Source: G020350405 sp964513655
Lineage (GTDB): Bacteria > Planctomycetota > Phycisphaerae > Sedimentisphaerales > Anaerobacaceae
DNA: 34,035 nt
Assembly: GCA_964513655.1 (NCBI GenBank)
Contig: CAZENQ010000029.1
Span: 1-34,035 of the forward strand
Direction: 5' to 3'
In this document: positions 23,942-30,921 of the stretch, one piece after another
Position numbering within the stretch: position 1 is the stretch's first letter
Layout: each line of letters opens with the position of its first letter
Notes under the pieces: generated by a model
Told to the model about the DNA's origin: nothing
Seen by the model: the letters and a program-made list of their open reading frames with translations, nothing else
Databases searched by the model: none
Program-made: the position numbers and the translations under genes

Positions 23942-25192
23942 ATGAAAACTGATACGTTGGCTATACATGGCGGCTTCGAAGGCGATAGGGAAAGCGGTGC
24001 CACCGCAGTACCAATTCATCAAACGGTTTCGTACGCCTATAAGACCGCACAGGAGCTTGCGGATGTCTTCGATGGCAGAGCGCCCGGGTATATTTACACG
24101 CGAATTGCAAATCCCACCACTACTGCTCTCGAAGCAAGGCTCACGGAACTTGAAGGCGGAATCGGCTGCATTGCCACTTCCAGCGGGATGGCGGCAATAG
24201 CATCGGTAGTCATAGGCCTGGTAAAAACGGGCGATGAGATAATTGCTGCTGCGGGCATATTCGGCGGCACTGTGTCTTTGTTCGAGAATACGCTGGGACG
24301 GTTCGGCATAAAAACTAATTTAGTTGATGCTGCCGACACGGCAGAATTCGCCAAGGCCATAAATGATAAGACAAAATTGATTTTCGTTGAGACAATCGGT
24401 AATCCTCGAATGGACGTGCCCAACATACCTGCTGTTGCTGGAATTGCTAATGGATTCAACATGCCGCTAATTGTTGACAATACCCTTACTACACCATTCC
24501 TTATCAGGCCCAAAGAGTTCGGGGCTGATATCGTTGTTCATTCGACATCAAAGTTTATTAACGGCCACGGAACCGCAATCGGCGGAGCAATAATCGATAC
24601 CGGAAACTATGATTGGGCAAACGGGCCATTTGAAGACGTAAAACAATTGTCTAAAAAGGCAGGCCAGTTAGCCTTTCTGGCCCATTTGCGGAACTTGATT
24701 TATCGTGATCTGGGCGGCTGTCCTGCGCCGATGAATTCCTTTCTGATGCTGCAGGGCCTGGAAACACTTTCCGGCAGAATGACAAAACACTGTGAAAACG
24801 CCGAGAAATTGGCGCAATATCTGCAGAACCATCCGAAAGTGTGCTGGGTAAACTATCCCGGCCTGGAAAGCAGCAAATTCCACAGCAGGATAGCTGAGTT
24901 ATTCGGCGGCCGTGCCGGCGGATTGTTGACATTCGGTCTTGATGACAAAGACAAGGCCTTTAGGTTCATTGATTCAGTAAAACTGGCGAAAAACCTGGTA
25001 AACCTCGGTGATGCGAAGACTTTGGTGATACATCCTTCGTCCACCATCTTTCATGAGTTTTCACTCGAACAGCAAAAACAAATGGGGGTCACAAAAGATA
25101 TGGTAAGGGTTTCGGTAGGTATTGAAGATTTCGAGGACATCAAGAGCGATGTTGAACAGGCGATAGAAAAGGCTTTTGAGGTGGAAAAATGA
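23942..25192 (+). CDS. metY: MetY-type O-acetylhomoserine sulfhydrylase (Cys/Met PLP family)
   Basis: 416 residues. Fold-type I Cys/Met metabolism enzyme: start TLAIHGG, YTRIANPT (Y52-T59), SSGMAAI, D179 in LIVDNTLTTPFL, and PLP lysine K204 in HSTSKFINGHGTAIGGAI, the pattern of O-acetylhomoserine sulfhydrylases. It would make homocysteine from O-acetylhomoserine and a sulfide donor. The next genes encode a sulfur carrier, its activating enzyme and a JAMM protease, so the donor is probably a protein thiocarboxylate, as in Wolinella succinogenes. Its TGA overlaps the carrier ATG (ATGA at 25189-25192), tying the two together. Cystathionine synthase or lyase activity cannot be excluded. Confidence 0.88.
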   Translation: MKTDTLAIHGGFEGDRESGATAVPIHQTVSYAYKTAQELADVFDGRAPGYIYTRIANPTTTALEARLTELEGGIGCIATSSGMAAIASVVIGLVKTGDEIIAAAGIFGGTVSLFENTLGRFGIKTNLVDAADTAEFAKAINDKTKLIFVETIGNPRMDVPNIPAVAGIANGFNMPLIVDNTLTTPFLIRPKEFGADIVVHSTSKFINGHGTAIGGAIIDTGNYDWANGPFEDVKQLSKKAGQLAFLAHLRNLIYRDLGGCPAPMNSFLMLQGLETLSGRMTKHCENAEKLAQYLQNHPKVCWVNYPGLESSKFHSRIAELFGGRAGGLLTFGLDDKDKAFRFIDSVKLAKNLVNLGDAKTLVIHPSSTIFHEFSLEQQKQMGVTKDMVRVSVGIEDFEDIKSDVEQAIEKAFEVEK

Positions 25193-25401
25193 AAATAGTA
25201 GTGAACGGTGAGCAGGTAGATTGCGGCGACGGCTTGACAGTAAATGAGCTTTTGATTGAGCAAAAAGTGAAAATGCCGGATATGGTATCCGTCGAACTTA
25301 ATGGTCAGATTTTAAGAAGGACTGAGTTTGAGCAAACGACACTTAAAGATGATGACAAGGTGGAGTTTCTCTATTTTATGGGAGGTGGAAATTGGAACTA
25401 A
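25189..25401 (+). CDS. ThiS/HcyS-like sulfur carrier protein with C-terminal extension
   Basis: 70 residues, ubiquitin-like beta-grasp of the ThiS/MoaD type (MKIVVNGEQVDC, VSVELNGQILRR, DDDKVEFLYFMGGG). Carriers of this type become C-terminal thiocarboxylates. Here the chain ends GGGNWN, so three residues follow the glycines, and it must be trimmed before activation; the JAMM protease encoded two genes later is the obvious candidate. This matches HcyS of the thiocarboxylate-dependent homocysteine pathway rather than thiamine synthesis, since no thiG, thiH or thiC is near. The gene overlaps metY by 4 bases and the E1-like gene by 10 bases. Confidence 0.85.
   Translation: MKIVVNGEQVDCGDGLTVNELLIEQKVKMPDMVSVELNGQILRRTEFEQTTLKDDDKVEFLYFMGGGNWN
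25381..25386 (+). promoter_or_regulatory. Shine-Dalgarno site inside the carrier's Gly codons
   Basis: GGAGGT is at once the first two Gly codons (GGA GGT) of the carrier's GGG tail and a near-perfect ribosome site 5 nt before the TTG start (25392) of the E1-like gene. It decides the choice of that TTG start. Confidence 0.75.
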
Positions 25402-26201
25402 CTGAGCAACAAATAGAACGCTACAGTCGACAAATAATCCTACAGGAGATTGGTGGCGCCGGGCAGGAAAAGTTGCTTTCGTCGAAGGTCTTGATTGTCG
25501 GTGCCGGCGGTTTGGGTGCGCCCGCTGCATTATACCTGGCTGCGGCCGGAGTCGGAACACCCGGCATTATCGACAGTGACAGCGTTGACCTGACCAACCT
25601 GCAGAGGCAGATTATTCATCATACTACCGACCTCGGCACTGAAAAAGTTGATTCCGCCAAGTCCAAGATACAGGCAATTAATCCCGATGTTACTGTCCGA
25701 ACCTACAAAACCAGAGCAACTGCCGAAAATATAGCGGAGCTCATACGATATCACGATTTTGTTATCGACGGCACGGATAATTTCCCGGCTAAGTTTCTTA
25801 TCAACGACGCCTGTTATTTCGAAAAAATACCATTTTCACATGCGGGGATTCTCAGATTTGACGGGCAACTGATAACGGTATTGCCCGGCGAAACCACCTG
25901 TTATCGTTGCATCTTTCGCGCACCACCACCTGAGGGGGTGGTGCCGTCATGTTCACAGGCGGGTGTGCTTGGGGCACTAGCAGGTGTCATTGGCTGTCTT
26001 CAGGCAGCCGAAGCAATAAAGTACTTGCTGGGGATTGGTGATTTGTTGACAAATGAATTGCTGACTTATAACGCATTGACAATGGATTTTCGCAAAATCA
26101 GACTCAAGCGTAGTCCGAACTGTCCACTATGCGGCAACAACCCGCAGATAACCGAGTTGATAGACCAAGCCCAGCCGGTGTGTGATTTGAAAACCAGTTG
26201 A
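25392..26201 (+). CDS. ThiF/MoeB-like E1 enzyme (HcyF-like)
   Basis: 269 residues from TTG 25392. Rossmann ATP-binding GAGGLGAPAALYLAAAG (37-53), DLTNLQRQIIH with the conserved Arg, GTDNFPAKF, a zinc site from C170-x2-C173 and C244-x2-C247, and C187 in PSCSQAGVLGALAGVIG at the place of the catalytic cysteine of ThiF. It adenylates the C-terminal glycine of the sulfur carrier so that sulfide can form the thiocarboxylate. Lying between the carrier and the JAMM protease, it fits HcyF. No rhodanese domain is fused, so sulfur must come from another protein, possibly the TusA-tailed sulfite reductase downstream. Confidence 0.9.
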   Translation: MELTEQQIERYSRQIILQEIGGAGQEKLLSSKVLIVGAGGLGAPAALYLAAAGVGTPGIIDSDSVDLTNLQRQIIHHTTDLGTEKVDSAKSKIQAINPDVTVRTYKTRATAENIAELIRYHDFVIDGTDNFPAKFLINDACYFEKIPFSHAGILRFDGQLITVLPGETTCYRCIFRAPPPEGVVPSCSQAGVLGALAGVIGCLQAAEAIKYLLGIGDLLTNELLTYNALTMDFRKIRLKRSPNCPLCGNNPQITELIDQAQPVCDLKTS

Positions 26202-26202
26202 G

Positions 26203-26643
26203 ATGGCTGTATTAAGTATTCCCAGCGACATATTCGAAAAGATGGTGGCGCAGGCCAAGGCCCAGGCCCCTGTTGAGGCCTGCGGCATCCTCGCCGGCAA
26301 AAACAACAGAGTCGAGAAATTATATGAAATGACCAACGCAGACAACAGCAATGAGCACTTTATGATGGAGCCAAAAGAACAGTTCGCAGTGGCAAAGGAT
26401 ATTCGCTTGGCCAGCCTTGAAATGCAGGCTATATACCACAGCCATCCTGCGACACAAGCTCGGCCTTCTGCGGAAGACATCCGTCTGGCACTTACGCCAG
26501 ACGTCACGTATGTTATCCTTTCTTTGCAAGACCCCAAAAATCCGGAGGTCAAAGGATTTACTATAGAAGATAGTGTTGTAACGCCAGTTCCTGTAAGAAT
26601 TGAACAGGAAGCGGGGATGATTTATAACCAGAAATCTGATTGA
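26203..26643 (+). CDS. JAMM/MPN metalloprotease (HcyD/Mec-like, Mov34 family)
   Basis: 146 residues. Zinc ligands and catalytic residues of the JAMM motif are complete: E25 in EACGIL, H79-x-H81-x7-S89-x2-D92 in YHSHPATQARPSAED. Bacterial members such as HcyD and Mec cut extra residues from the C-terminus of sulfur carriers to expose Gly-Gly, and the carrier here does end GGGNWN. The ATG is one base after the E1 stop. The reading ends MIYNQKSD, but coding-like sequence goes on in the +1 frame directly at the stop (see the Cys4 entry), so the intact protein may be longer. Confidence 0.9.
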   Translation: MAVLSIPSDIFEKMVAQAKAQAPVEACGILAGKNNRVEKLYEMTNADNSNEHFMMEPKEQFAVAKDIRLASLEMQAIYHSHPATQARPSAEDIRLALTPDVTYVILSLQDPKNPEVKGFTIEDSVVTPVPVRIEQEAGMIYNQKSD

Positions 26644-26830
26644 AGCAAAGGCTTGGGTCGGCGGCAGAGCACAGGTCTGTTCGCAGTGTTCGTACTTCGG
26701 AACTTCCAGCCGCAAAATCGACGGATATGACTGGAATAACTGTCAAAGACAGACTGCTGCAGCCGACGCTGAAGACCCTTCTAAATGGGATGGAGGAAGA
26801 TGCCGGTACTTCAAACCAAAACAGAAGTGA
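26636..26830 (+). CDS. Cys4 mini-protein or frameshifted C-terminal domain of the JAMM protease
   Basis: An open frame, +1 relative to the JAMM gene, gives about 63 residues from ATT 26639: it has C14-x2-C17 (QVCSQCSYF), C35 (YDWNNCQRQ) and C55 (KWDGGRCRYFKPKQK), a zinc-ribbon or Fe-S-like spacing, and balanced, protein-like composition (AAADAEDPSKWDGG). There is no ATG, GTG or TTG in this frame between its opening and the first Cys; only CTG 26636 and ATT 26639 exist. Reading GAT-T-GAA with the T skipped would join it to the JAMM protease. The overlapping frame that starts at TTG 26640 is Arg/Ser-rich and looks like a shadow. No family recognised. Confidence 0.5.
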   Translation: MIEAKAWVGGRAQVCSQCSYFGTSSRKIDGYDWNNCQRQTAAADAEDPSKWDGGRCRYFKPKQK

Positions 26831-26837
26831 AAACTAG

Positions 26838-27530
26838 ATGACAAAGAAAGCTATTATATTGTTTCTTGCTGCACATTTTATGGCTAACGGATGCAGCTAC
26901 AGCACCGTGGCCGAAGGAAACGGTTTTACGCCTCAACAAGGAGATTTGCTTTTCCAGGACCTCGACAGCGGCCCCTTGTGTGATGCTATAGAAAAAGTCA
27001 CGACGGGCTATCAGGGAATGAATTTTTCACATGTCGGCATTGTCACAGAAGACAACATCGGCAATCCTGCTGTGATTGAAGCTGTCTCAAGCGGTGTGGA
27101 GCTTACACCGTTAGAGACCTTCCTTAACCGAAGTCTTGATGCCAGAGGCCGTCCTAAAGTTCTAGTGGGACGCCTGAAGGAGCCCCATCATCGTCTTATA
27201 CACTGTGCAGTTAATGAGGCTTTTGCTTTGAAGGGCAAAGCTTATGATAAAGCATTTATTATTGGCAATGATGCTTATTATTGTTCAGAGCTCATTTATG
27301 AGATATTCCTTCGTGCCAATAATGATAAGCCGGTATTTAAACTACAGCCAATGACATTTAAGGACCCTGATACAGAGGACATTCTTTGTGCGTGGCAAGC
27401 GTATTTCTCAGACTTAGGTGTTCCTGTTCCCGAAGGCCAACCCGGTATAAACCCGGGTAGTATTTCACGCTCTCCCAATCTAACCATTGTTTACCTGTAC
27501 GGTAATCCGAGTAGAAGACCATTACTGTGA
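26838..27530 (+). CDS. YiiX/YebB-like permuted NlpC/P60 lipoprotein
   Basis: 230 residues. N-terminal signal with a lipobox-like ANGC (C19), so likely a lipoprotein. The body matches the YiiX-type permuted papain fold: GDLLFQDL, H65 in FSHVGIV, E81 in VIEAV and the cysteine C149 in YYCSELIYEIF. Family members are thought to be cysteine peptidases or amidases acting on the wall or on lipids. It sits between the Cys4 frame and the sulfite reductase inside a sulfur operon, with a 1-bp gap to the reductase, so it is co-transcribed, but no sulfur role is known for the family. Confidence 0.85.
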   Translation: MTKKAIILFLAAHFMANGCSYSTVAEGNGFTPQQGDLLFQDLDSGPLCDAIEKVTTGYQGMNFSHVGIVTEDNIGNPAVIEAVSSGVELTPLETFLNRSLDARGRPKVLVGRLKEPHHRLIHCAVNEAFALKGKAYDKAFIIGNDAYYCSELIYEIFLRANNDKPVFKLQPMTFKDPDTEDILCAWQAYFSDLGVPVPEGQPGINPGSISRSPNLTIVYLYGNPSRRPLL

Positions 27531-27531
27531 G

Positions 27532-29859
27532 ATGAATGATGTTTATATGAAGACACATAAGATAAAACAGCCTCTATTACGTATCCCGGAAAGTGTCAAA
27601 GAAGATACTTTAACCTATCGCGGCCAGGTCGAAAAATTTCTCCAGGGCCAGACTTCACCGGTTGCGTTCCGAGCGTACCGTGTCCCTATGGGTATTTATG
27701 AGCAGCGTGCCGCCGGCAGCTATATGGTTCGTATACGCATTGGTGCTGGACTGGTATTGCCTTATCAGCTGGAACGAATCGCACAACTGAGTAAAACTTA
27801 CGGCAATGGAATTGTCCATGTTACAACAAGGCAGGATATCCAGATTCATGAAGTCAATATAGAAAATACACCTGATGTTCTTGAAGGGCTACTTGAAGTA
27901 GGGCTTTCACCTCGCGGAGGTGGTGGCAACACTGTACGCAATATTACAGCATGTCCGCGTGCCGGTGTCTGCCCAAAGGAGAAATTTGATGTTGCGCCTT
28001 ATGCCATCGCTGCCGCCGAATATCTCCTGCAATTCAAAAGTTCTTACAATCTGCCTCGAAAATACAAAATAGTTTTTTCAGGCTGCTCAGATGACTGTGC
28101 CTTTGCTTCGGTAGCCGACCTTGGCTTTTTCGCTCATCAGAAAAATGGCAATAAAGGCTTTTCAGTCTATGCTGGTGGAGGGCTCGGGCCGAATCCGAGC
28201 GTTGGTATGAAAATCGAGGATTTTATCGAGGACAAGGAAATTTTTGAGGTGGCTGAGGCTGTCAAAAGACTTTTCGACAAGCACGGTGACAGGGCGAATA
28301 AACACAAGGCGAGACTGCGATATGTGCTAAAGAGGCTCGGGGAACAGCAATTTGTTAAGTTATATAAGAAAGAGCGATCCGAGCTTTGCGACCGGCCTCT
28401 GGAAGGCGAAATTCCCGATATTGAGGAGGTCGCATCCAGATTGGAAGTGTTCAAGTCCGCTACGCAGACCGGTCATAATCAGTTATCTTTTGCCCCAAAC
28501 GTGTTGGTCGAGAAGACAAAGGGGCTGTTTACAATAAGCCTTCGGCTCAATCTTGGTCACATATCGGGTGATGATCTTGTAAAGGTCGGGCAGATTGCAG
28601 AGAAATATGGCTGTGGCTTGGTCAGGACCACACAACTGCAGGATTTGCTGATTACCTCTGTTCCGGGAAAGAATATCGAAAGCGCACTTGAGGCGTTGAA
28701 AAACCTGAGCATAGACGTACTCGGCAACGGCTGCCCCAAGATTGTTGCATGTACCGGGGCGGCCACTTGCAAACTCGGCCTGTGTCTGTCACGCAATCTG
28801 GCTGATGCAATATCCAAGGAGTTCCACAAAGAAAATATATCCGTCGAAAATCACGGCATGGCCGTCAGGATCAGTGGCTGCCCGAATTCCTGCGGCAACC
28901 ACTACATCGCACATCTTGGATTCGAGGGAAAAGCCAAACGCGTCAAAGGAAGACTTATGCCCTTCTATGATGTTCTTGCCGGCGTCAATATCTCCGAGGG
29001 TGCTACAAATTTAGCCCGCAAGTTTGGCGCCGTGCCCGCCAAACGCATCCCGCAGTTGGCGGTTGAGCTTCTTGCCTCTGGCTCTGTCGACAGAGAGCGC
29101 ACAGCCGACCTCGTGGCGCAATATGCCGACATCTCTTCGGACTTACCAGAGGATTACTACTCTGATTTTGGTACCAGTGAGCCGTTTTCACTGGCCGGCA
29201 GAGGACCCGGTGAATGTGGTGCGGGTGTAATGGATGTCGTAAAGGTGGACATCGACGAGGCAAAAGAAGCAATTAAAGTTGCAGCTGAAACTCAGCAAGC
29301 TTCTGAGAAAAATGGTAACTTGTATAAAGCTATTATCGCAGCCACAAGGGCCTTACTAATCCTATTCGGCCTCGAACCAAAAAAGGACCGAGAAATTTTC
29401 GTTGCATTTAAGCAACATCTTATCGAGCCGGGCTGGGTCAGGCCTCAAGCACAACAACTGCTTGATGATGCAATTGACTGGCGAATGGGAGATAAAGCTG
29501 CGATTGATGATTTGCTGCCCCAGGTCCAGGGCTTGGTAAGTCGGGTAGAAGAACTTTTCCTGTCACTAGATGCCAACCTAAAGTTCAAAATCGAACCGCT
29601 CGCACGGAAAACCAACATTGACAAGACCGACACGAAAAATCATGTTATTGACCTGCGGGGCGTTGCATGTCCGCTGAACTTTGTCAAGGCCAAGCTTGAA
29701 CTCGAGAAAATCTCTGCTGGAGAGCTCCTCGAAATATTGCTTGATGAAGGCGAGCCCATTAGGAATGTGCCTGAAAGTTTCACCGAACAGGGTCAGGAAG
29801 TAATGGAAGTAGAAAACGTCGGGGATCACTTTTGCGTAAAAGTACGCCGAAAAAAATAG
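27532..29859 (+). CDS. Siroheme sulfite reductase fused to helical domain and TusA domain
   Basis: 775 residues from ATG 27532 (a TTG at 27487 would overlap the lipoprotein gene). Residues 40-500 form the two half-repeats of a siroheme sulfite/nitrite reductase. The second half has C407-x5-C413 and C450-x3-C454, the usual siroheme-4Fe-4S ligands; the first half also has the same spacing, C141-x5-C147 and C185-x3-C189. Residues about 555-690 are helical, HEPN-like in appearance. Residues about 705-775 are a TusA-like sulfur carrier (IDLRGVACPLNFVKAKLEL, C713), with CPLN in place of the usual CPxP. It would reduce sulfite from the APS/PAPS reductase and pass sulfur on towards the E1/carrier pair. 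Nitrite as substrate is less likely in this setting. Confidence 0.9.
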   Translation: MNDVYMKTHKIKQPLLRIPESVKEDTLTYRGQVEKFLQGQTSPVAFRAYRVPMGIYEQRAAGSYMVRIRIGAGLVLPYQLERIAQLSKTYGNGIVHVTTRQDIQIHEVNIENTPDVLEGLLEVGLSPRGGGGNTVRNITACPRAGVCPKEKFDVAPYAIAAAEYLLQFKSSYNLPRKYKIVFSGCSDDCAFASVADLGFFAHQKNGNKGFSVYAGGGLGPNPSVGMKIEDFIEDKEIFEVAEAVKRLFDKHGDRANKHKARLRYVLKRLGEQQFVKLYKKERSELCDRPLEGEIPDIEEVASRLEVFKSATQTGHNQLSFAPNVLVEKTKGLFTISLRLNLGHISGDDLVKVGQIAEKYGCGLVRTTQLQDLLITSVPGKNIESALEALKNLSIDVLGNGCPKIVACTGAATCKLGLCLSRNLADAISKEFHKENISVENHGMAVRISGCPNSCGNHYIAHLGFEGKAKRVKGRLMPFYDVLAGVNISEGATNLARKFGAVPAKRIPQLAVELLASGSVDRERTADLVAQYADISSDLPEDYYSDFGTSEPFSLAGRGPGECGAGVMDVVKVDIDEAKEAIKVAAETQQASEKNGNLYKAIIAATRALLILFGLEPKKDREIFVAFKQHLIEPGWVRPQAQQLLDDAIDWRMGDKAAIDDLLPQVQGLVSRVEELFLSLDANLKFKIEPLARKTNIDKTDTKNHVIDLRGVACPLNFVKAKLELEKISAGELLEILLDEGEPIRNVPESFTEQGQEVMEVENVGDHFCVKVRRKK

Positions 29860-29889
29860 TCGTTCATTATTAATTAGAAGGTTTTGAGA

Positions 29890-30810
29890 ATGAAGATAGC
29901 AAAGGATATGACAGAACTTATCGGTAAAACACCAATGGTCTGGTTGAACAAAATAGCCAAAGACTGCAAAGCCAAGGTAGCAGCCAAGCTGGAATTTTTC
30001 AATCCTGCCAGCAACGTCAAGGACCGCATTGGCGTAAGCATGGTATTGGATGCAGAACGTCAGGGCAAACTCAAACCCGGAATGACCATCGTCGAGCCGA
30101 CCAGCGGCAACACCGGCATCGCCCTTGCGTGGGTCGCAGCGGCGAGGGGTTATAAGCTGGTACTTACTATGCCCGAGTCAATGACAGTCGAGCGACGAAA
30201 GATACTGGAACTACTTGGTGCAGAGCTTGTGCTTACACCTGCCGAGGAAGGTATGACCGGTGCGGTGGACAAGGCTAGAGAGATTCTCGAAAATAGTAAT
30301 GGTGCCTTTATGCCGCAACAGTTCGAAAATTCCGCTAATCCCCAGATACACAGGGAAACTACTGCAGAAGAAGTTTGGCAGGATACAGACGGCTCAGTGG
30401 ATATTTTCGTTGCCGGTGTTGGGACCGGCGGCACGATTACAGGCGTTGGGGAGGTGCTCAAATCACGAAAGCCCTCTGTCCAAATTGTTGCCGTTGAGCC
30501 CTCTGCCTCGCCGGTGCTTTCCGGTGGCAGAGCTTGTCCGCATATGATTCAGGGAATCGGAGCAGGATTTGTCCCAGACGTCTTGAATATGGAAGTCGTC
30601 GATGAAATCATTCAAGTAGGAAACAAAGAATCGTTCAACATGACCAAACGCCTGGCTAAAGAGGAAGGTATTCTGGCAGGTATATCCTCAGGCGCGGCCG
30701 CGGTAGCGGCGGTCAAGGTAGCCAGGCGAAAAGCAAACGCCGACAAAACTGTCGTTGTCGTATTGCCTGATACCGGCGAGAGATATTTGAGTACAGAACT
30801 TTTCTACTGA
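29890..30810 (+). CDS. cysK: Cysteine synthase (O-acetylserine sulfhydrylase)
   Basis: 306 residues from ATG 29890, which is 8 nt after AAGG; the frame also opens at TTG 29884. Fold-type II PLP enzyme: K44 in NPASNVKDRIG, TSGNTGIALA (71-80), VGTGGTITGVG phosphate loop and SSGAAAVAA near the C-terminus. It makes cysteine from O-acetylserine and sulfide or another sulfur donor. Lying right after the sulfite reductase it is a second consumer of the sulfur made by the cluster, next to MetY. No serine acetyltransferase gene is present here. Confidence 0.95.
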   Translation: MKIAKDMTELIGKTPMVWLNKIAKDCKAKVAAKLEFFNPASNVKDRIGVSMVLDAERQGKLKPGMTIVEPTSGNTGIALAWVAAARGYKLVLTMPESMTVERRKILELLGAELVLTPAEEGMTGAVDKAREILENSNGAFMPQQFENSANPQIHRETTAEEVWQDTDGSVDIFVAGVGTGGTITGVGEVLKSRKPSVQIVAVEPSASPVLSGGRACPHMIQGIGAGFVPDVLNMEVVDEIIQVGNKESFNMTKRLAKEEGILAGISSGAAAVAAVKVARRKANADKTVVVVLPDTGERYLSTELFY

Positions 30811-30824
30811 GATTTGTTAGAAAA

Positions 30825-30920
30825 ATGACGCTCCAGAAAAGATATCTTATCGAGGACGTGCTCAGAATTCACGAAGAAAGCTGGTCTGCCTGTGACCTTC
30901 TATGGAGGACTAGATCTTAG
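30825..30920 (+). CDS. 31-residue ORF before the MetF/MetV gene
   Basis: ATG 30825 reads MTLQKRYLIEDVLRIHEESW and further to TAG 30918-30920, one base before the preferred ATG of the next gene. The sequence is protein-like but has no recognised family. It may be a leader that couples translation to the next gene, or chance. Confidence 0.25.
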   Translation: MTLQKRYLIEDVLRIHEESWSACDLLWRTRS

Positions 30921-30921
30921 C

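Noticed and set aside
25189..26201. Thiamine or molybdopterin synthesis role for the ThiS/ThiF-like pair
   Set aside because: No thiG, thiC, thiH, moaE or moaC nearby; the carrier tail beyond Gly-Gly, the JAMM protease and metY point to homocysteine synthesis instead.
26640..26837. 65-residue frame starting TTG at 26640
   Set aside because: It is Arg/Ser-rich and low in structure, while the overlapping +1 frame has a spaced Cys4 pattern and ordinary protein composition. Only one is likely coding.
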